A stretch of 64,000 nucleotides of DNA, from positions 248,001-312,000 of the forward strand of contig JAIXMP010000014.1 in assembly GCA_025677815.1 (NCBI GenBank), written 5' to 3'. How positions within the stretch are numbered: the stretch's first letter is position 1; the number at the start of each line of letters is the position of its first letter. Positions 22,267-34,606 of this stretch are shown in pieces. The notes beneath the pieces are model-generated. The model had not been told where the DNA came from, searched no databases, and saw only the letters and a program-made list of their open reading frames with translations. The translations under genes and the position numbers were made by a program. This DNA comes from Phascolomyces articulosus (lineage: Eukaryota; Mucoromycota; Mucoromycetes; Mucorales; Lichtheimiaceae).

Positions 22267-22904
22267 ATGGACCAAAACCCTAATAGTGGATTCAGTGTGA
22301 CCAACTTTGTTAATGATAACAATGTTCGTTTGACATGGATTGCGTTCTTTACTCAATGGACTCTTTGGGGCTTTGTCTACTTCTTACGTCACGTCTTTGG
22401 TGAAGACAATGATAAGCCTGCTCCCGCTGAACAAGATCCTGAGGCTGCTGCCAAGAAGAGTAAATGGAAACCAGATGGTGCTTTGGGTGTAAGTATTTAG
22501 TATCTACAATAGTAACAAAAAGGAAAGGATGACTTGATAATAATCATTATGTATTATAGTCTCGTTTGGCCACGGCCCATCGTGTTCTATTGGAGAATAC
22601 GCTTTTATTATTGAGTGTTTTGGTATTAAACACCTTTGGTACTGGTTCGACACGTGCTGTAATGATTTTGACATGGATGTAGGTTTCTTTCTATCTACTA
22701 GTAATATTATTTTTACCCCAATGGATATCATAAGTGGAAAACTCATTTATTAAATTCTACGTCTATAGTTTCTTTGCTTTAACTGCTGTGGTTGCCATTA
22801 CTGAAGTGGGTTATGGTCATCGTTTCATTCGTTTCTTGTACAGTGCTGCCTTCTTTGGTATTACCTTAGCCATTGGTGGTTTATCATTTGCTCGAGGATG
22901 GTAA
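22267..22904 (+). CDS. Small integral membrane protein, unknown function
   Basis: The three exons are 22267-22488, 22560-22678 and 22769-22904, giving 158 residues with frame kept at both junctions. One hydrophobic segment lies near residues 18-36 (WIAFFTQWTLWGFVYFL), followed by a charged, Ala/Pro/Lys-rich loop. Three more hydrophobic segments fill the C-terminal half: LLLLSVLVLNTF, VMILTWIFFALTAVVAI and FFGITLAIGGLSFA. The loop RLATAHRVLLEN before the second helix is loosely like the N-terminal region of MAPEG enzymes, but this is not enough to assign the family. The protein probably lies in an internal membrane. Position and splicing look typical of a functional gene. Confidence 0.7.
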
Positions 22905-23873
22905 AAAAACAACCAATATGTTGGATGATAATAATAATCTCTTAGTCTTCTTACTTTATTATACAACTACTATTTTTTTTTTACTTTACATTCCATTTTA
23001 TTTATCCCAATGTAAAAAAAACCTTTCTTATCGTATTATATTTATACCTTTATATTCTTTTTTTATAATCTTTTACTTTGTATACCTTTTCATTTTGCCT
23101 AATATTATCTATTAAAAAAAAGAAAAAAAAAACCCTCTCATTCATCATCATTCCAGGTAGTAGTTTTAGCTTTTCTTTCCTTAGTAGTATATTTGGATTA
23201 GTAAAACACCTATATTTTTTTGTTTATCCATCTTTTTCGTCTTAATAATTATAATAAAAAAACACTTCTACATAAAGTATATAATATACAGCATAAAATG
23301 ACTTACTAAGACATTTGTCTTATTATTCATCCTTAATACACTGGACTGGGATAAGTTGTTTGTTACACTTGGTAACTTGCCAAAATAAGGTCTTCCTTTC
23401 CGAGGAACCAGAAAAAGCGGGATACTAATAATAATAGAAGAATATCTGTGGAACTTTAAAGTCGTTTGACATTCATGCGACTTTAAAAAAAAGTCGCGTT
23501 TTTCCATCAACTCAAGATTGTTATTGCTCAGCAAATTTGTTTATATCCATATCCAATTGTTTTTTTTTATTCTCTTCCCAATAGGGTTGCAATATGTTGT
23601 ATATAGTGTGTGTGTTATTTTTTTTATTATATTATATATTTTAATTAATAATATATTTTTGAATGTTTTGATTTTGAGTGTGTTGGGTGTAGTTGGATGA
23701 ATATAAATTTATGTATATATATTGGGTTTCATCCTATAAAGCTTTTTTTCTTTCCTCCAAAAATTATTCTTATTTTTCCAAAGTGTAGAGCAATTGTGTT
23801 GTAAGTGAGTGTGTGCGTGTGTGCGTTGCGTATTGTGTATGTGTATATAAGAAAGAAAGAAAGAAAGAATAAT
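22905..23873. other. Convergent 3' flanks
   Basis: This lies between the end of the membrane-protein gene (plus) and the end of the RNA-binding-protein gene (minus). It is T- and A-rich, with a GTGTGTGCGTGTGTGCG run near 23810-23826 and a GAAA repeat near 23850-23870. No gene is seen. Confidence 0.5.
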
Positions 23874-26354
23874 TTATATATTCATATTGTGACCAGCACT
23901 ATAATATTGCTGATAATATTGTTGCTGTTGTTGTTGCTGCTGAGTCCAACCTCCAGCATTTCCCACGGCGGCAGCAGCAGCAGCTGAAGCATCTGCACCA
24001 CCAGGACTGGCTTGAGGACCAGCACCGGCTGGTCTCATTGATTGTTCATAACCGGGTTGTACCCAATTTTGAGCACCATAGCCGGTAGCAGCTGCATAAT
24101 TGTAAGATGAATAAGGATCGTATGAAGCACGATTGTTGTTGGCTTGAAGGCTACGATCTTTTCCCCACGATAATTTGGCGGGTCTACCATGGATTTGGAA
24201 TCCTTGTAATGCGTAAATGGATGTAGCTGCATTGGCATGGGTATCCATCCTAAATTCCCCCATTTCGATATTATATAAGTCATTCCACTTCTATATCATA
24301 TAAAAAACAAAAAATCTCTTTTCCTCTCCTTCCTCCTCCACTTGGTACAACTATTTTTCCATTTATGACTCACTTGACAAACGCAAATCCTCGGTCACTT
24401 TGTAGACGAATGTCAGATACATATCCATATTGTTGGAAATAAGGTGCAATATCTTGTTCTATCATTGTGAGAATCAAAAAGAAAAAGGATTGTTATTCTA
24501 TTATTATCTTATACCATCCTTCAAAGTTTCATCTCTTCCCTTATAATAATAACAAAGACACTTACGAGTAATGCCATGAGGTAAATTTCCAATGTAAACG
24601 GTTGTATGATAGTGTGAGGTTTGTGCAAAGATTTGCTCATAAGACATGTTTTGTGATATTACTAAATAAGTAAATAAAGATATAACATTAGTTTCCATTG
24701 ACTTATTCTAAATTCATGCATCATTTTCATCAAAAGAAGAGTGTTTACAACTTACAATAAGGAGCACCACCTGGTTGTTGTTGTGCGGCAACAGCAGCAG
24801 CGGCACCTGTATTCTTTTGATTTGCCCAATTACATCGAATAGCACGAGAACCTAACCATTCACCATTCATGGTAGCAATAGCTTGTTCTGCATCTGCACG
24901 TTCACGGAAAGCAACAAAACCAAAACCTCTTGATTTACCAGTGGATTGATCCCACATGACACGCGCTTCTCTATTAAAATCGTAATGATTCATTTTGTTA
25001 TATATAAAATAGAAGGATGTTTGTATAGAACAACATGTATATAATAATAATAATAGTGTTGATTTTGATTTTTAGTTCACAACAAGAATAAGAATTTAAA
25101 TTTTTGTTCACATACTTACGATAATGTACGGAAAGGTGTAAATGCACTACCAAGTACTTCATCCGTTACTTCAGGACTAAGATCACCTACAAAGATATGA
25201 TAATGTCCGGTTGTATCTTCTTTTTGAGCAGATCCTTGAGCGGCCCAGTTGACGCGAATTTCCTAATGTTTCATTACACCTGTTATTATATGTTTCATTT
25301 TTTTATATGTATCCTTTCTCATCATTATTACTATTCATTTACCTGACCAAACACGGATCGACCTGTCATAGCTTGAAGAGCTTGTTCTGCAGCAGTATGT
25401 TCATTGAATTCAACAAAACCATAATTGAAGCCACCATGTGTATACTATATAAATATATAAATATATATAATGAAATGAAATCAAGTTATTGATTGTTTGT
25501 TAGTCATCATTGTACATCCATTAGATAATATGCAATTGTAATAATATAAATGGCTAAAATACACCAATTCCTTTTTTTACACCCTTCTTCTCCTTTTTCC
25601 AACCCCATCTTCATATTCATACATCATCCCCTCATCCAAATACACTCACACCCCTTCTTTTTCCACTAAATGAATGACAGAAAAATCGAGAGAAAATATC
25701 AAGAGGAATATAAAATAATAAATAATGAGAAACTATTTAAACCTTTCCCCCAAGTTTATCATTTCGTTTCCATCAGATTTTTGACTTTTTTTTTTACACG
25801 GTTCCGATGATTATTTTTTTCTTTTTTTTTTTCCTTTTTTTTGATGGTAGTGTGGGTGTAGGTGATGTCTTTTTCTCTCTCTGATTGTTTGTGTGTGTAT
25901 GTGCATAAGATATAAAAACCGTTTGAATTGGTAAAAAGTTCGTAAGTAGTTGGAAAACTTTACCCTCCAATGGCTTTAAAATTTGTGATTGTTGTAAAAA
26001 AAAACGTAATACACGGAAATACACGTCATTTTTGTCATATATACCTGATCTCTCTCTCTTTCTCTCTGTATAATCACTCCTTTTTTTCATTTCAATCTAT
26101 CCACCATACTCATCACACAGTATTTTGTTCCTGATGGATAATGCCAAAAAAGAAAAAGGAAATAATAAAAAAAAACAAACAAAAAGAAATAAAAAAAGAT
26201 GCTACAAACTTACGTTACGATCGCGAATAATTTTGACAGTGCCGACAGGAGAGATGACGGAAAAGATTTGTTGTAACATTTCTTCAGTTACTCGAGGATC
26301 GAGATTACCCACATAAAGAGCCTTGCATCCATCGGTTGGTACTTGGGTTGCCAT
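23874..26354 (-). CDS. Three-RRM RNA-binding protein, TIA-1/Pub1 type
   Basis: The seven exons, in transcript order, are 26354-26214, 25444-25343, 25262-25120, 24970-24756, 24661-24566, 24458-24374 and 24249-23874, giving 385 residues. RRM1 (near residues 12-85) has ALYVGNLDPRV and YGFVEF; RRM2 (near 100-175) has HIFVGDLSPEV and RGFGFVAF; RRM3 (near 215-285) has TVYIGNLPHG and RGFAFVKM, then the HGRPAKLSWGKD tail. The order, the short linkers and the Gln/Ala/Tyr-rich low-complexity C-terminus (a run of eight Gln) match TIA-1 in animals and Pub1 in yeast, which bind U-rich RNA, affect splicing or mRNA stability, and enter stress granules. The first intron is 769 nt, far longer than the others, and starts with a U-rich tract. 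The gene is divergent from the PPR-like gene. Confidence 0.9.
26161..26200 (-). promoter_or_regulatory. U-rich tract just downstream of the 5' splice site of intron 1
   Basis: In the pre-mRNA of the TIA-1/Pub1-like gene, the first donor (GTAAGTTTG) is followed within 15 nt by a run of about 40 nt that is almost all U, broken by single A or G. U-rich sequence at this position is the known binding site of TIA-1 and Nam8-type proteins, which help U1 snRNP use the donor. Autoregulation is an inference. Confidence 0.35.
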
Positions 26355-27144
26355 TATTGTAAAAATAATATTTCTTTTTTTATAAATTGAAAAATGATAA
26401 CAAGGAAAAAAAAAAGGAGGTGAAAAAAAAAGTAATAAATGAAAAAAAAAAAAGAGAAATTTGGTTTACTTTTTTCAAGATATGATATATATATGTAGAA
26501 TCCCGGCCAAACAAACAAAAAGAGGTTGATTTCTTTAATGAATTTTTTTAAAAAAAAGCACCCACAAAAAAAACAACAAAGAAGAAACAAAAAAAAAAAG
26601 GAAAAAAGGAAAAAGAAATAGGGTCGTTTATAAAAAAAAAAGGGAATAGAAACTCTCTGTCTCTCTCTTGCTTGGCGAAATCTGCTTTCCCACTTTTTAT
26701 AATATTGCAGTCACAGTACTTACCAAACTAATAGCCAAACTCAACACCATCATTATTATGATGTGTACTACGAAAATTAATCGATTCTACCTATATGTAA
26801 AAAAAAACCTGGAGTGAATTCTCAAATCTTTTCAATTTTGTTTATGATATTAATCTTAATAATATCATCTGAATCTGGAGAGATCTTATTATCAGAGAAT
26901 TAAAAAAGTGATTTAATATGAGGGGCATATCAATTCAGTCAATGGTGATGTATTTAAACTTTCCATCGCTAGCTGTTTATTTGGGAACAGGTCATACATT
27001 GGATATGATTGGCTGATGGACGTGACTATTGAATTTTTTAAACGCTGGCTGTGAGCTTTTTTTTTTTTTAATCTTTTTCGAACCAGCCCTTGTACAAAGA
27101 AAAAGGGCCTGCCCTGTCAAAAAAAAAAAAAAAAGTTGGAAATA
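26355..27144. promoter_or_regulatory. Divergent promoter region between the RRM and PPR-like genes
   Basis: This 790-bp region lies between two divergently transcribed genes. It holds long A runs near 26400-26640, a CTCTCTGTCTCTC stretch near 26653, and poly-T/poly-A tracts near 27059 and 27120. No gene is seen. Confidence 0.5.
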
Positions 27145-29767
27145 ATGCTTCGATCGGCCAGCAGGACTTTATTACGATCCCATCGATCCCATAATTATGT
27201 AACACATTCTAATGGTTGGAAGCACCATTATGAATTAACCCATCGTTCTTCATTAGGAGGTAATGACAAATAATAATAATAATAATAATAAAGAACCAAA
27301 AAAAAGTGTGAAACGCGCGTGTGCTTGACAACAAAAACCCTTTCTCTAAACTTGTTATTTAATCCTTAGCAGCGCGATCATTATCCAATGCTACACCATT
27401 ACGAAACATGGCAACCACAACCACAACGACCCATTCAACACCTTTGTCGACTGAAGAAATAAGTCGTGGCACCATTCAAATGTTAGAATCGATCGACACA
27501 TTATTATCCTGCAAAAATACACGAAGTGCTGTACGTTATTTTCAAACCATGCATAGCACTGGCAACACTTCCTCTTTGACATCAGAAGAATATATTAAAT
27601 TGATTCGATTAGTCCGTCAATCCAATGATGCTGACCTTCGTAGTACTGTCTGTCGATGGTTTTATCATCCACGCGATACCTCCCCTTTATCCACCAAGAT
27701 TATTGAGGATGAGAATGTTTGGGTTGAAATATTGAAATTGGGATTAAAACAAGGAAAAAGCATCCATGCAACAGATATTTCCATGCTGGTCCATCAGTTT
27801 ACGAAAACATTTCAATTGCAACAAGTTCAAAATGTGAATTCGTTGAATATTTTAATGCGGGTAAATTTAAGAATTATCATCATCCATCACCATGAAAAAA
27901 AAAAAAATGAAAAAAACAAAACAAAAACGAAAGAAAGTGGGATTGCTTAATTTGTGATTTTTTATTTATTTTCACACTCTAGTTGTACGGTGTCTTAAAC
28001 CGACCAGACTCCATCACTCAATGTCTCGAAGTTACATTAAAACATCCCAATGTCAATTCTATCGAAGCAACTGAAAATGCCATCATTGGCTATGCCCATT
28101 GTAATCAACACACCAAAGTCAAAGACCTTTTATCGACCCTGGACGGATCCAAAGAATTATACACTAAATTAGTCAAAAGCTTTGCCTTCCGAGGCGACAT
28201 TGCACAAACACGCTATTTTATTGAACAAATCAAAGAACGATTCAACAATGATCAAGATCAAGGCATGTTGTATTTAGCCTTCAAGGTCGCCATCGATCAT
28301 GAATTTATGCGACAAGTCCAACAAGGTTATTCAACTGGCAACCCCGTCATATTCAAATGGACAGAAAGATTACGATCGTTGGATGCATCATGGGAATCCC
28401 AATTAAATCCCTTGTCATCCACCACAGAAGCACCGAAAGATGTCGTCCAATGCAATAATATTCTTGAATATTTATCCAAAGCTCACATTATGAATCCTGA
28501 AAAGTACCCCATGGAAATATTAGAATCGTTCTTCCGTGAAAAAATGCCAGCTTCGGGTGTCCAGCCCAATGAATTCACCTTTACCATTTTATTACGTACT
28601 TATAGTCGATCACAACAATACAATGATCAAGGTATGAATAATACACGATTGGATAAAGCCTTGGATTTATTCCAAGAACTTCAACAACAACAGTTCAAAT
28701 TGGATATCCGTGCAGCGTTTCATGCATTGTATAGTGCTTGTATCCCCCATCATGGCCAACATTATCCATTTGATTATTTCTCTGACGTACATGTCACCCA
28801 AAATGAACAACATTATAAACGACGTTACTATTTGGATAAGCGATTCTTTGATATTGAAAAGATTATGTTAGATGGTCGTATCCGGTATGATCGACAATCA
28901 TTGATTTTGGCATTGACATGTTTGGGTACGTCGGGACAATACCGAGCCATGTGGAATCGATGGAATTTGATTAAACAATCGGGATTAAATCGGGATAGTG
29001 GATTGTATCGACATGTCTTTGCTTTGGCTTCTATGGATAAAGAACAATCACAATATGCCCTTTCAGTGATCAAAGAAGAATTGGTCCGTGAATTACCAGC
29101 CAAACGGGTGGGGTGGTCCACCTATGTCGCCATGTTAAATTGTTGTATTCGAGCGCAAGATCCTATTGTCGCTAAACAAATCCTGAATACCATGCCCAAA
29201 GCCTATGATTCTCCCTCCACACCTCTTGTGAACTATTACAATCAACCCCAAGCCCGAGGATATTATCAACCCATGTTACGTGCATGTACCATGATTCCAG
29301 GATTAGAAGCAGAAGCCGATGCTTTGTTTGAACAAGTCCAAACACCCTTTGATCAAATACTATGGCGTGCAGCCATGTATCATGCCGTACAGCAAGGTGG
29401 GGAAAATAAAAGTCAAAAGTTGCAGCAGCTTTTTACACAGTATACCATGCAACGATTTGAACAATCTGGCAAGATTCCTATTCCTATTCGTGAAACAGCT
29501 CCCGTGGTTCCCTTCCCCTCAGGCCCTTATTCTCCCTTTGATATGCAAATGATTAATCTTTATCTTGCATCTCTGGTCGATTGTCAAGAAGTATCGTTGG
29601 CTTTGGATGTGGTCAAGACTTTGAAGGATCAACAGAAGGCTACTATTTCGCCTACAACAAGTGCGAAATTACGACTCTCTGGAAAAACAGTCAAAGGATT
29701 TATAGAATTGGTAAAACGGGAACAAAGTGATGAGGATTTAAAATGGTTATTAAATGAAACCAAGTAA
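27145..29767 (+). CDS. Mitochondrial pentatricopeptide-repeat-like (PPR) protein
   Basis: The three exons are 27145-27259, 27370-27860 and 27983-29767, giving 796 residues with consistent frames. The N-terminus (MLRSASRTLLRSHRSH) is Arg/Ser rich without acidic residues, a typical mitochondrial presequence. The body is helical, with PPR-like units such as LYTKLVKSFAFRGDIAQTRY, NEFTFTILLRTYSRSQ followed by ALDLFQELQQQQF, and GWSTYVAMLNCCIRAQDPIV near residue 590. Fungal PPR proteins act in mitochondrial mRNA processing, stability or translation, and that is the likely role. The repeats are too diverged to name an orthologue by eye. The start at 27145 is chosen because it supplies the presequence; a downstream Met at 27408 would lose it. 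Confidence 0.75.
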
Positions 29768-30068
29768 AAACAGTATATTATCTTGTATTATTATTATTGT
29801 TGTTAGGTTTTTTTTTTACCCTTTCTTTTTATCATCGTGTTGTCTGTTTTTTTTATCAATTTAATTATAGTCCTTCTTTTTTGTCCCTCTCTCTTCCTTT
29901 TCTCTCAACATATTTCTCATCAATCTCATCAATAAATGACGCTTTGCATATTTTTTTACGTTCAATTCCATTATTATTACAATACCCTTTTTATGAGAAA
30001 TAGTAGTAATTTCATGCAAAGTCGATAGTATCATTTCTACCTTTTTTTTTCCCTCAAAAGATCATACT
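29768..30068. other. 3' flank of the PPR-like gene
   Basis: This is pyrimidine-rich spacer (TTTTTT and CCCTCTCTCTTCC runs) with AATAAA near 29930. No gene is seen. Confidence 0.4.
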
Positions 30069-32263
30069 ATGGGACGAAAAAATGGACAACAAAGGAAATG
30101 CAGCAAAAGAATGATGATATTTCCTCAAGAAATACTTTATCAAATTGCCAGTTGCTTGGATCAAAGCGATGTGTTAGAATGTATATGTTCCTCGATTATG
30201 TTCAACATGACATTCCACCCTATCTTGTTATCGATTGTATAAATTGACAATTCATCCTCACTTTCAAACATATTCCACAGCATCATTAACGACAGATTCA
30301 ATACCAGAAACTATAACACCATCATCAACAAAGAGACAAAAGACCAACAATTTACCTCGCGTGATTCATCTTGGGGTTCATGTCCGTTCATTGGAATTAC
30401 ATGATATTTTTTTGACTTTGGAGGAGACCGAAACGTTAACCAAACTATATCCAAGCGTCACATCTTTATGATACGAATGAAAATAGAATGAAGGATATCT
30501 GGAGCATCTGAAAGGCATGGTTGCCCAAAGTGGGACCTTCAGTAGCCTTGTTACATTTTTCACCCAGTTCCAGCCATCGACACTCATTTCCTTGACGTTG
30601 GTGACCACGCCCAGTTACAATAAAAAATGACCTAATGATGTGACATTTCCTGTATTGGAGTTTCTTCCACAATTGGAAGAATTATTACTTTAAGGGATTA
30701 CCTTCTTCTCACAATCCGTGATCTCGAAAAAATCCATACTCTTTGTCCCAAATTATGTCTATTTCAATGGGGTCGAAAAATAATCATGCAAGGAGGAGAA
30801 GGATGGGATATGCATGAGGAGGATGCATTGATTCTCGAATGGATAAAGACACATGTTCAACCTGCCACTGCAATCGAGGGATTGGGATTGCCAAATGATT
30901 TCTGGTACCGAGTACCCTTATATTAAGACACTGATGATTGATTCTGAAATAGAAGGAGAACATAATTTGGGTTCTGACAGGTCGGTGTATCCGTTACGTA
31001 CGACAACAGTTGAAGAATATATGGGTTCTATGGAACTGAAAAAGGATTATTTTTCATATCCTTGAAGAAATACGTACACTTGGGTCCTTTGGCTCATTGG
31101 CTAGCATATACATGGACTGTATTAACCAAAGATATTCCCCGTGTTCGATTATATCAATAGTCAACATTTGCATTTTTGAAATGGGTTTATCGAATCATGA
31201 CGAACAAAAACTAGAACAAAGACATTGGCAACGACACCATGATCCAACATTTGTCTTTATACATAATCCCAATAACAATCGATCCATCAGATCATTTTAC
31301 TCGATCGACGCGATGCATTGGATTTAGGGTGTGACCATGATTCTTTGCCAACGTGTTATTAAAAACTACCACTCGATACTTTTTTCTCAGCATGTTCACA
31401 GTTCGAAACATTGACGGCAATCTATTGTATACCTTTCTTCAGAAATCATAGTCAAATCCTACAACAAATTATGATGGATTATTACTTTGACATTGGTGCC
31501 GGTCTTACCCCCCAACAAATGCAACACCACCATCACCCTCCTCGTCGTCCTCTTCTTCTTCCGTCGTCCCTTTAAAAGTGTTGATTTTACGTCATTGCAT
31601 ATTCAAGGATAATACCGTATGGACACAAATTAGCAGCCAATGTCCACAGCTATCTCACGTCGATTCTTTCTCTTGCCAATGGCTTTTTCCGCATGGAGAT
31701 ATTACAAGACATCCAACCATTCGAACGGATATGGCTCATCAATATTCTTCTTATATCAATATAACACAACCCAGTATCTGTACCGCGTTAGAATCTGAAG
31801 ATGGCTATCGCGTTTTCGGCATGGAACAATTAGAACCCGAAATTCTACAACTTCGTTGGAGAGTTGAAGATGAATCAAGAGGGGTGGGATGACAAAGAAG
31901 AAGGAAGGACAAGAATAAAAAGAAAAATCTGTTAAGGAAACGGATGTGAAGAAAGATAATGAGAAGGTGTTAATTGAAGCTGCTTCGGAACTATATGATA
32001 CAGTCACCCTTTTCAAAATAAAGAGAGGAAAGCAAGATCAGCATATCATGCATCAATTGGACTTGACGGGAACTAACGATTCAAATGAAGAACAACATGA
32101 AGAAAAGGTTCAATTCATCAGAAATACATTGGAAAATCGAGGGTATGAAACTCAGGAAGGTGTGGATCATTAGAGTAGGGTCCTTTGTTGTCGTGACATT
32201 GGTCAACTTTATTATAGTAGTATTCGAGTGGATTTGAATGATAAAAGTTTTCCTGAAAAGTGA
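30069..32263 (+). pseudogene. Decayed F-box/LRR-like gene, copy 1
   Basis: The start encodes an F-box-like segment (FPQEILYQIASCLDQSDVLE) that parallels the start of the gene at 36948. About 50 codons in, near 30225-30240, the frame breaks: the first frame stops at TAA while the homologous text continues one frame over (CYRLYKLTIHPHF). Further breaks follow, but recognisable blocks in shifting frames align along the whole length with copy 2. Examples are HLGVHVRSLEL, SMELKKDYFSYP, CPQLSHVDSFSCQWL, NITQPSICTALES and, near the end, IRVDLNDKSFPEK. Intact relatives would be about 650-700 residues and would recruit substrates to SCF ubiquitin ligases. This copy cannot make that protein without several corrections, so it is called a pseudogene. 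Confidence 0.7.
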
Positions 32264-33184
32264 AAACCAAATAACAGTTATAAAATAGTATACCGTAACA
32301 TCATGAATCATCCACATGTTAATCTCAACAATAAAAGTTGTATGTGCATAAGACATAGGTTTAATATTGTTGTATCCATATGATGATGTGATGCAATAAT
32401 GATTGATCTACATATAATTCTATTGCATATAAAAATGAAGCAACACTGCAAATACGTTTCCTCACAATCCTTACTTTAATTATATATAATAACAAGTCTA
32501 TTACAAAATAATAGAAATATGAGAGCAACATGCTTATGTGATTTTCAGTTTCAAAAAAAAATGTATCAACTAAGAATTTGTAGCAATAAAAAGCTTATAT
32601 CTTTTACACAATATGTAAATGTAAGTCCTTCGTGTATATAATAATTATGCCCCATTTTTATTAGTATAATGGGGAGCTCCAGTAATACTTTATACTTTAA
32701 TGCCTACTGGATAACATGAAGATTGGAAAGGTAAGTATCCAGATTTTAATCAAGACAGTTCCTATTGGAGTTTATATTCTTACAAGGGTATAAAAAGAAG
32801 ATATCCATAAAGAAATGCAAACACATATTTTGAATATATTCACTAAAAATAATACCGTGTAGATATCAGTACATGTATCACAACATACAGGTTCTGTAAA
32901 AATAGAAGATGGTCAATTTTATTATTGTAATAGGATACCTAATAATTGAACCAGATTACAGATAATGATACGGAAGTAAAAATAGGATAATTACAATATT
33001 TTATCAATCATTGTATCATTGAGTAAAATATGATTCATCAAGAAAAAAAGTAAAACGTTTTAAATGTCACAAGATACTTGTAAGCTTTTTTATCAATACA
33101 TATTATTTCTCCAGTCATCGTATTGAATACGTATGGCACCTTGGAAAAGAAGCTTATCCAATAATGACTTCTTTCTTGAATTGT
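32264..33184. other. AT-rich spacer
   Basis: This is strongly AT-rich. No open frame of interest, RNA gene or repeat is recognised. Confidence 0.45.
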
Positions 33185-33376
33185 TTACAAAGTACGAGCA
33201 AGGTTTGGTTCGTCAAAGCTGAATCCATTATCATTATCCATGCTCTGGAAGGTTGTTGCTGCTGTACCATCTGTTAATTCTTTTTCGTCGTTGTTTTGCT
33301 TGCCTGAATAATGAGCATCAATCAACATCAAGGTGTTTAGTACCAAAAGAGTTGTTGTCATAGAGTGGAGTTGCAT
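33185..33376 (-). CDS. Small secreted peptide, conserved-leader family, copy 3
   Basis: This single exon encodes 63 residues from the ATG at 33376-33374, chosen because it aligns exactly with the starts of copies 1 and 2 (MQL). The leader keeps TTTLLVLNTLMLIDA, with cleavage probably just after the Ala. The mature part, about 42 residues, is acidic and Asn/Asp rich (NDEKEL, MDNDNGFSFDEPN), without cysteine, and ends ARTL. It shares almost nothing with the mature parts of copies 1 and 2. A longer open frame extends upstream but has no leader-like features. Its location among F-box pseudogenes suggests a fast-evolving island. The function is unknown. Confidence 0.62.
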   Translation of the reverse strand: MQLHSMTTTLLVLNTLMLIDAHYSGKQNNDEKELTDGTAATTFQSMDNDNGFSFDEPNLARTL

Positions 33377-34606
33377 GGTGGTGGTGACAGTGGTCTTGTA
33401 TAAATATTTCTTGTGGAAGAAAAAAATAATAATACTAATGTCTGTAGGAGGTATTTTATCCGTCCATATTTTACCACCTTTCATACTTATTTTCAACCAA
33501 GTAAATGGTTAAAAACCCATGGAAGTTACCCAGATCAACAAATACGACTACAGCGCCGCATGCTATGGATAGCAATGCTATATATGCAGCTCTAATAAAA
33601 AATAATATCCCAGAGCATTATTGAATAATAGAACGGCAGGGATATTAATAGAGGAATTGACGTTATTCTTCATAGTGACCATCATACTCATCCACGGGAG
33701 ACTTTTTGTTTTGCATGAACCATAAATACCACAAGTGTCGGTTTTGATAGTGATATGGTACTATTATTAGTATATATTATATAATAAAATGAGCGGTAGT
33801 TATCTGATCATAAACTTGTGTCTAAAAGCTTATTTTATCAAGAAATAAAATTTCAAATAAGCATTATGGTTTTGTCCTTTTTTTTTTCTGGACGCGTCAA
33901 CAATTATGAATGATTAAAGTTATTGTCGAAAAAACATGCACATATTTTTCTTTGTCAAAATCATTTCACGTTAGGAGTAAAAAAAATATTGCTCCGTACA
34001 GCATGTTATCTCCTGAAAGCACATGTTGGAGGATAGCTAGTTGCATAAGATGCATGGTACTATCAGAATCAAAGAAAATTTAAAGCTTATTGCTATGATT
34101 GGTATATTATACTCGGATTTTTACCATTTTAATGATCATATCCTCGTTGGACTAACTCTTTAAATAATAAATATATATATACTACGTATATAGTGTAAAC
34201 AAAAAGAGATGTATATACATGGTCCATGCAACAAAACCAATAAATACAATCACGTTTTTTTTTTATTTCAGAGATGAAAGTTTAATTTCTTTATCACGAT
34301 TTTTTTTATTTTTCCTTCTTCTCCAATGGACAGACTACCATTTTATGATGTTATATACTACACAGAATCAATACCATCGAAATATAGCCCTGTACATATA
34401 ATGAATTCACTACTTTCTTTATTTTATGAAGGATATAATGAAAATGTTTTTATCAAGAAGATATATAAAAAGGTCAGAAAACAGGATTTATATATATTAT
34501 ATTATATATAATATTCTTTCTATTTTTTTTTTTTATTCTTTACGTATTTAAAAAAAACCATCATTTTCATCACCATCATCCTTCTGTAAAAACAATTACT
34601 ATTATT
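33377..34606. other. AT-rich spacer between secreted-protein genes
   Basis: This contains the upstream regions of copy 3 (minus) and of the cysteine-containing gene at 34607 (plus). Several short frames occur, but none has coding features. A TATA-like 'tatatata' run lies near 34170 and again near 34490-34510. Confidence 0.4.

Noticed and set aside
24035..24283. Alternative start (MGEF...) for the last exon of the RRM gene
   Set aside because: The GAATTTAG just before is the splice acceptor. The exon begins at 24249 and continues RRM3 in frame.
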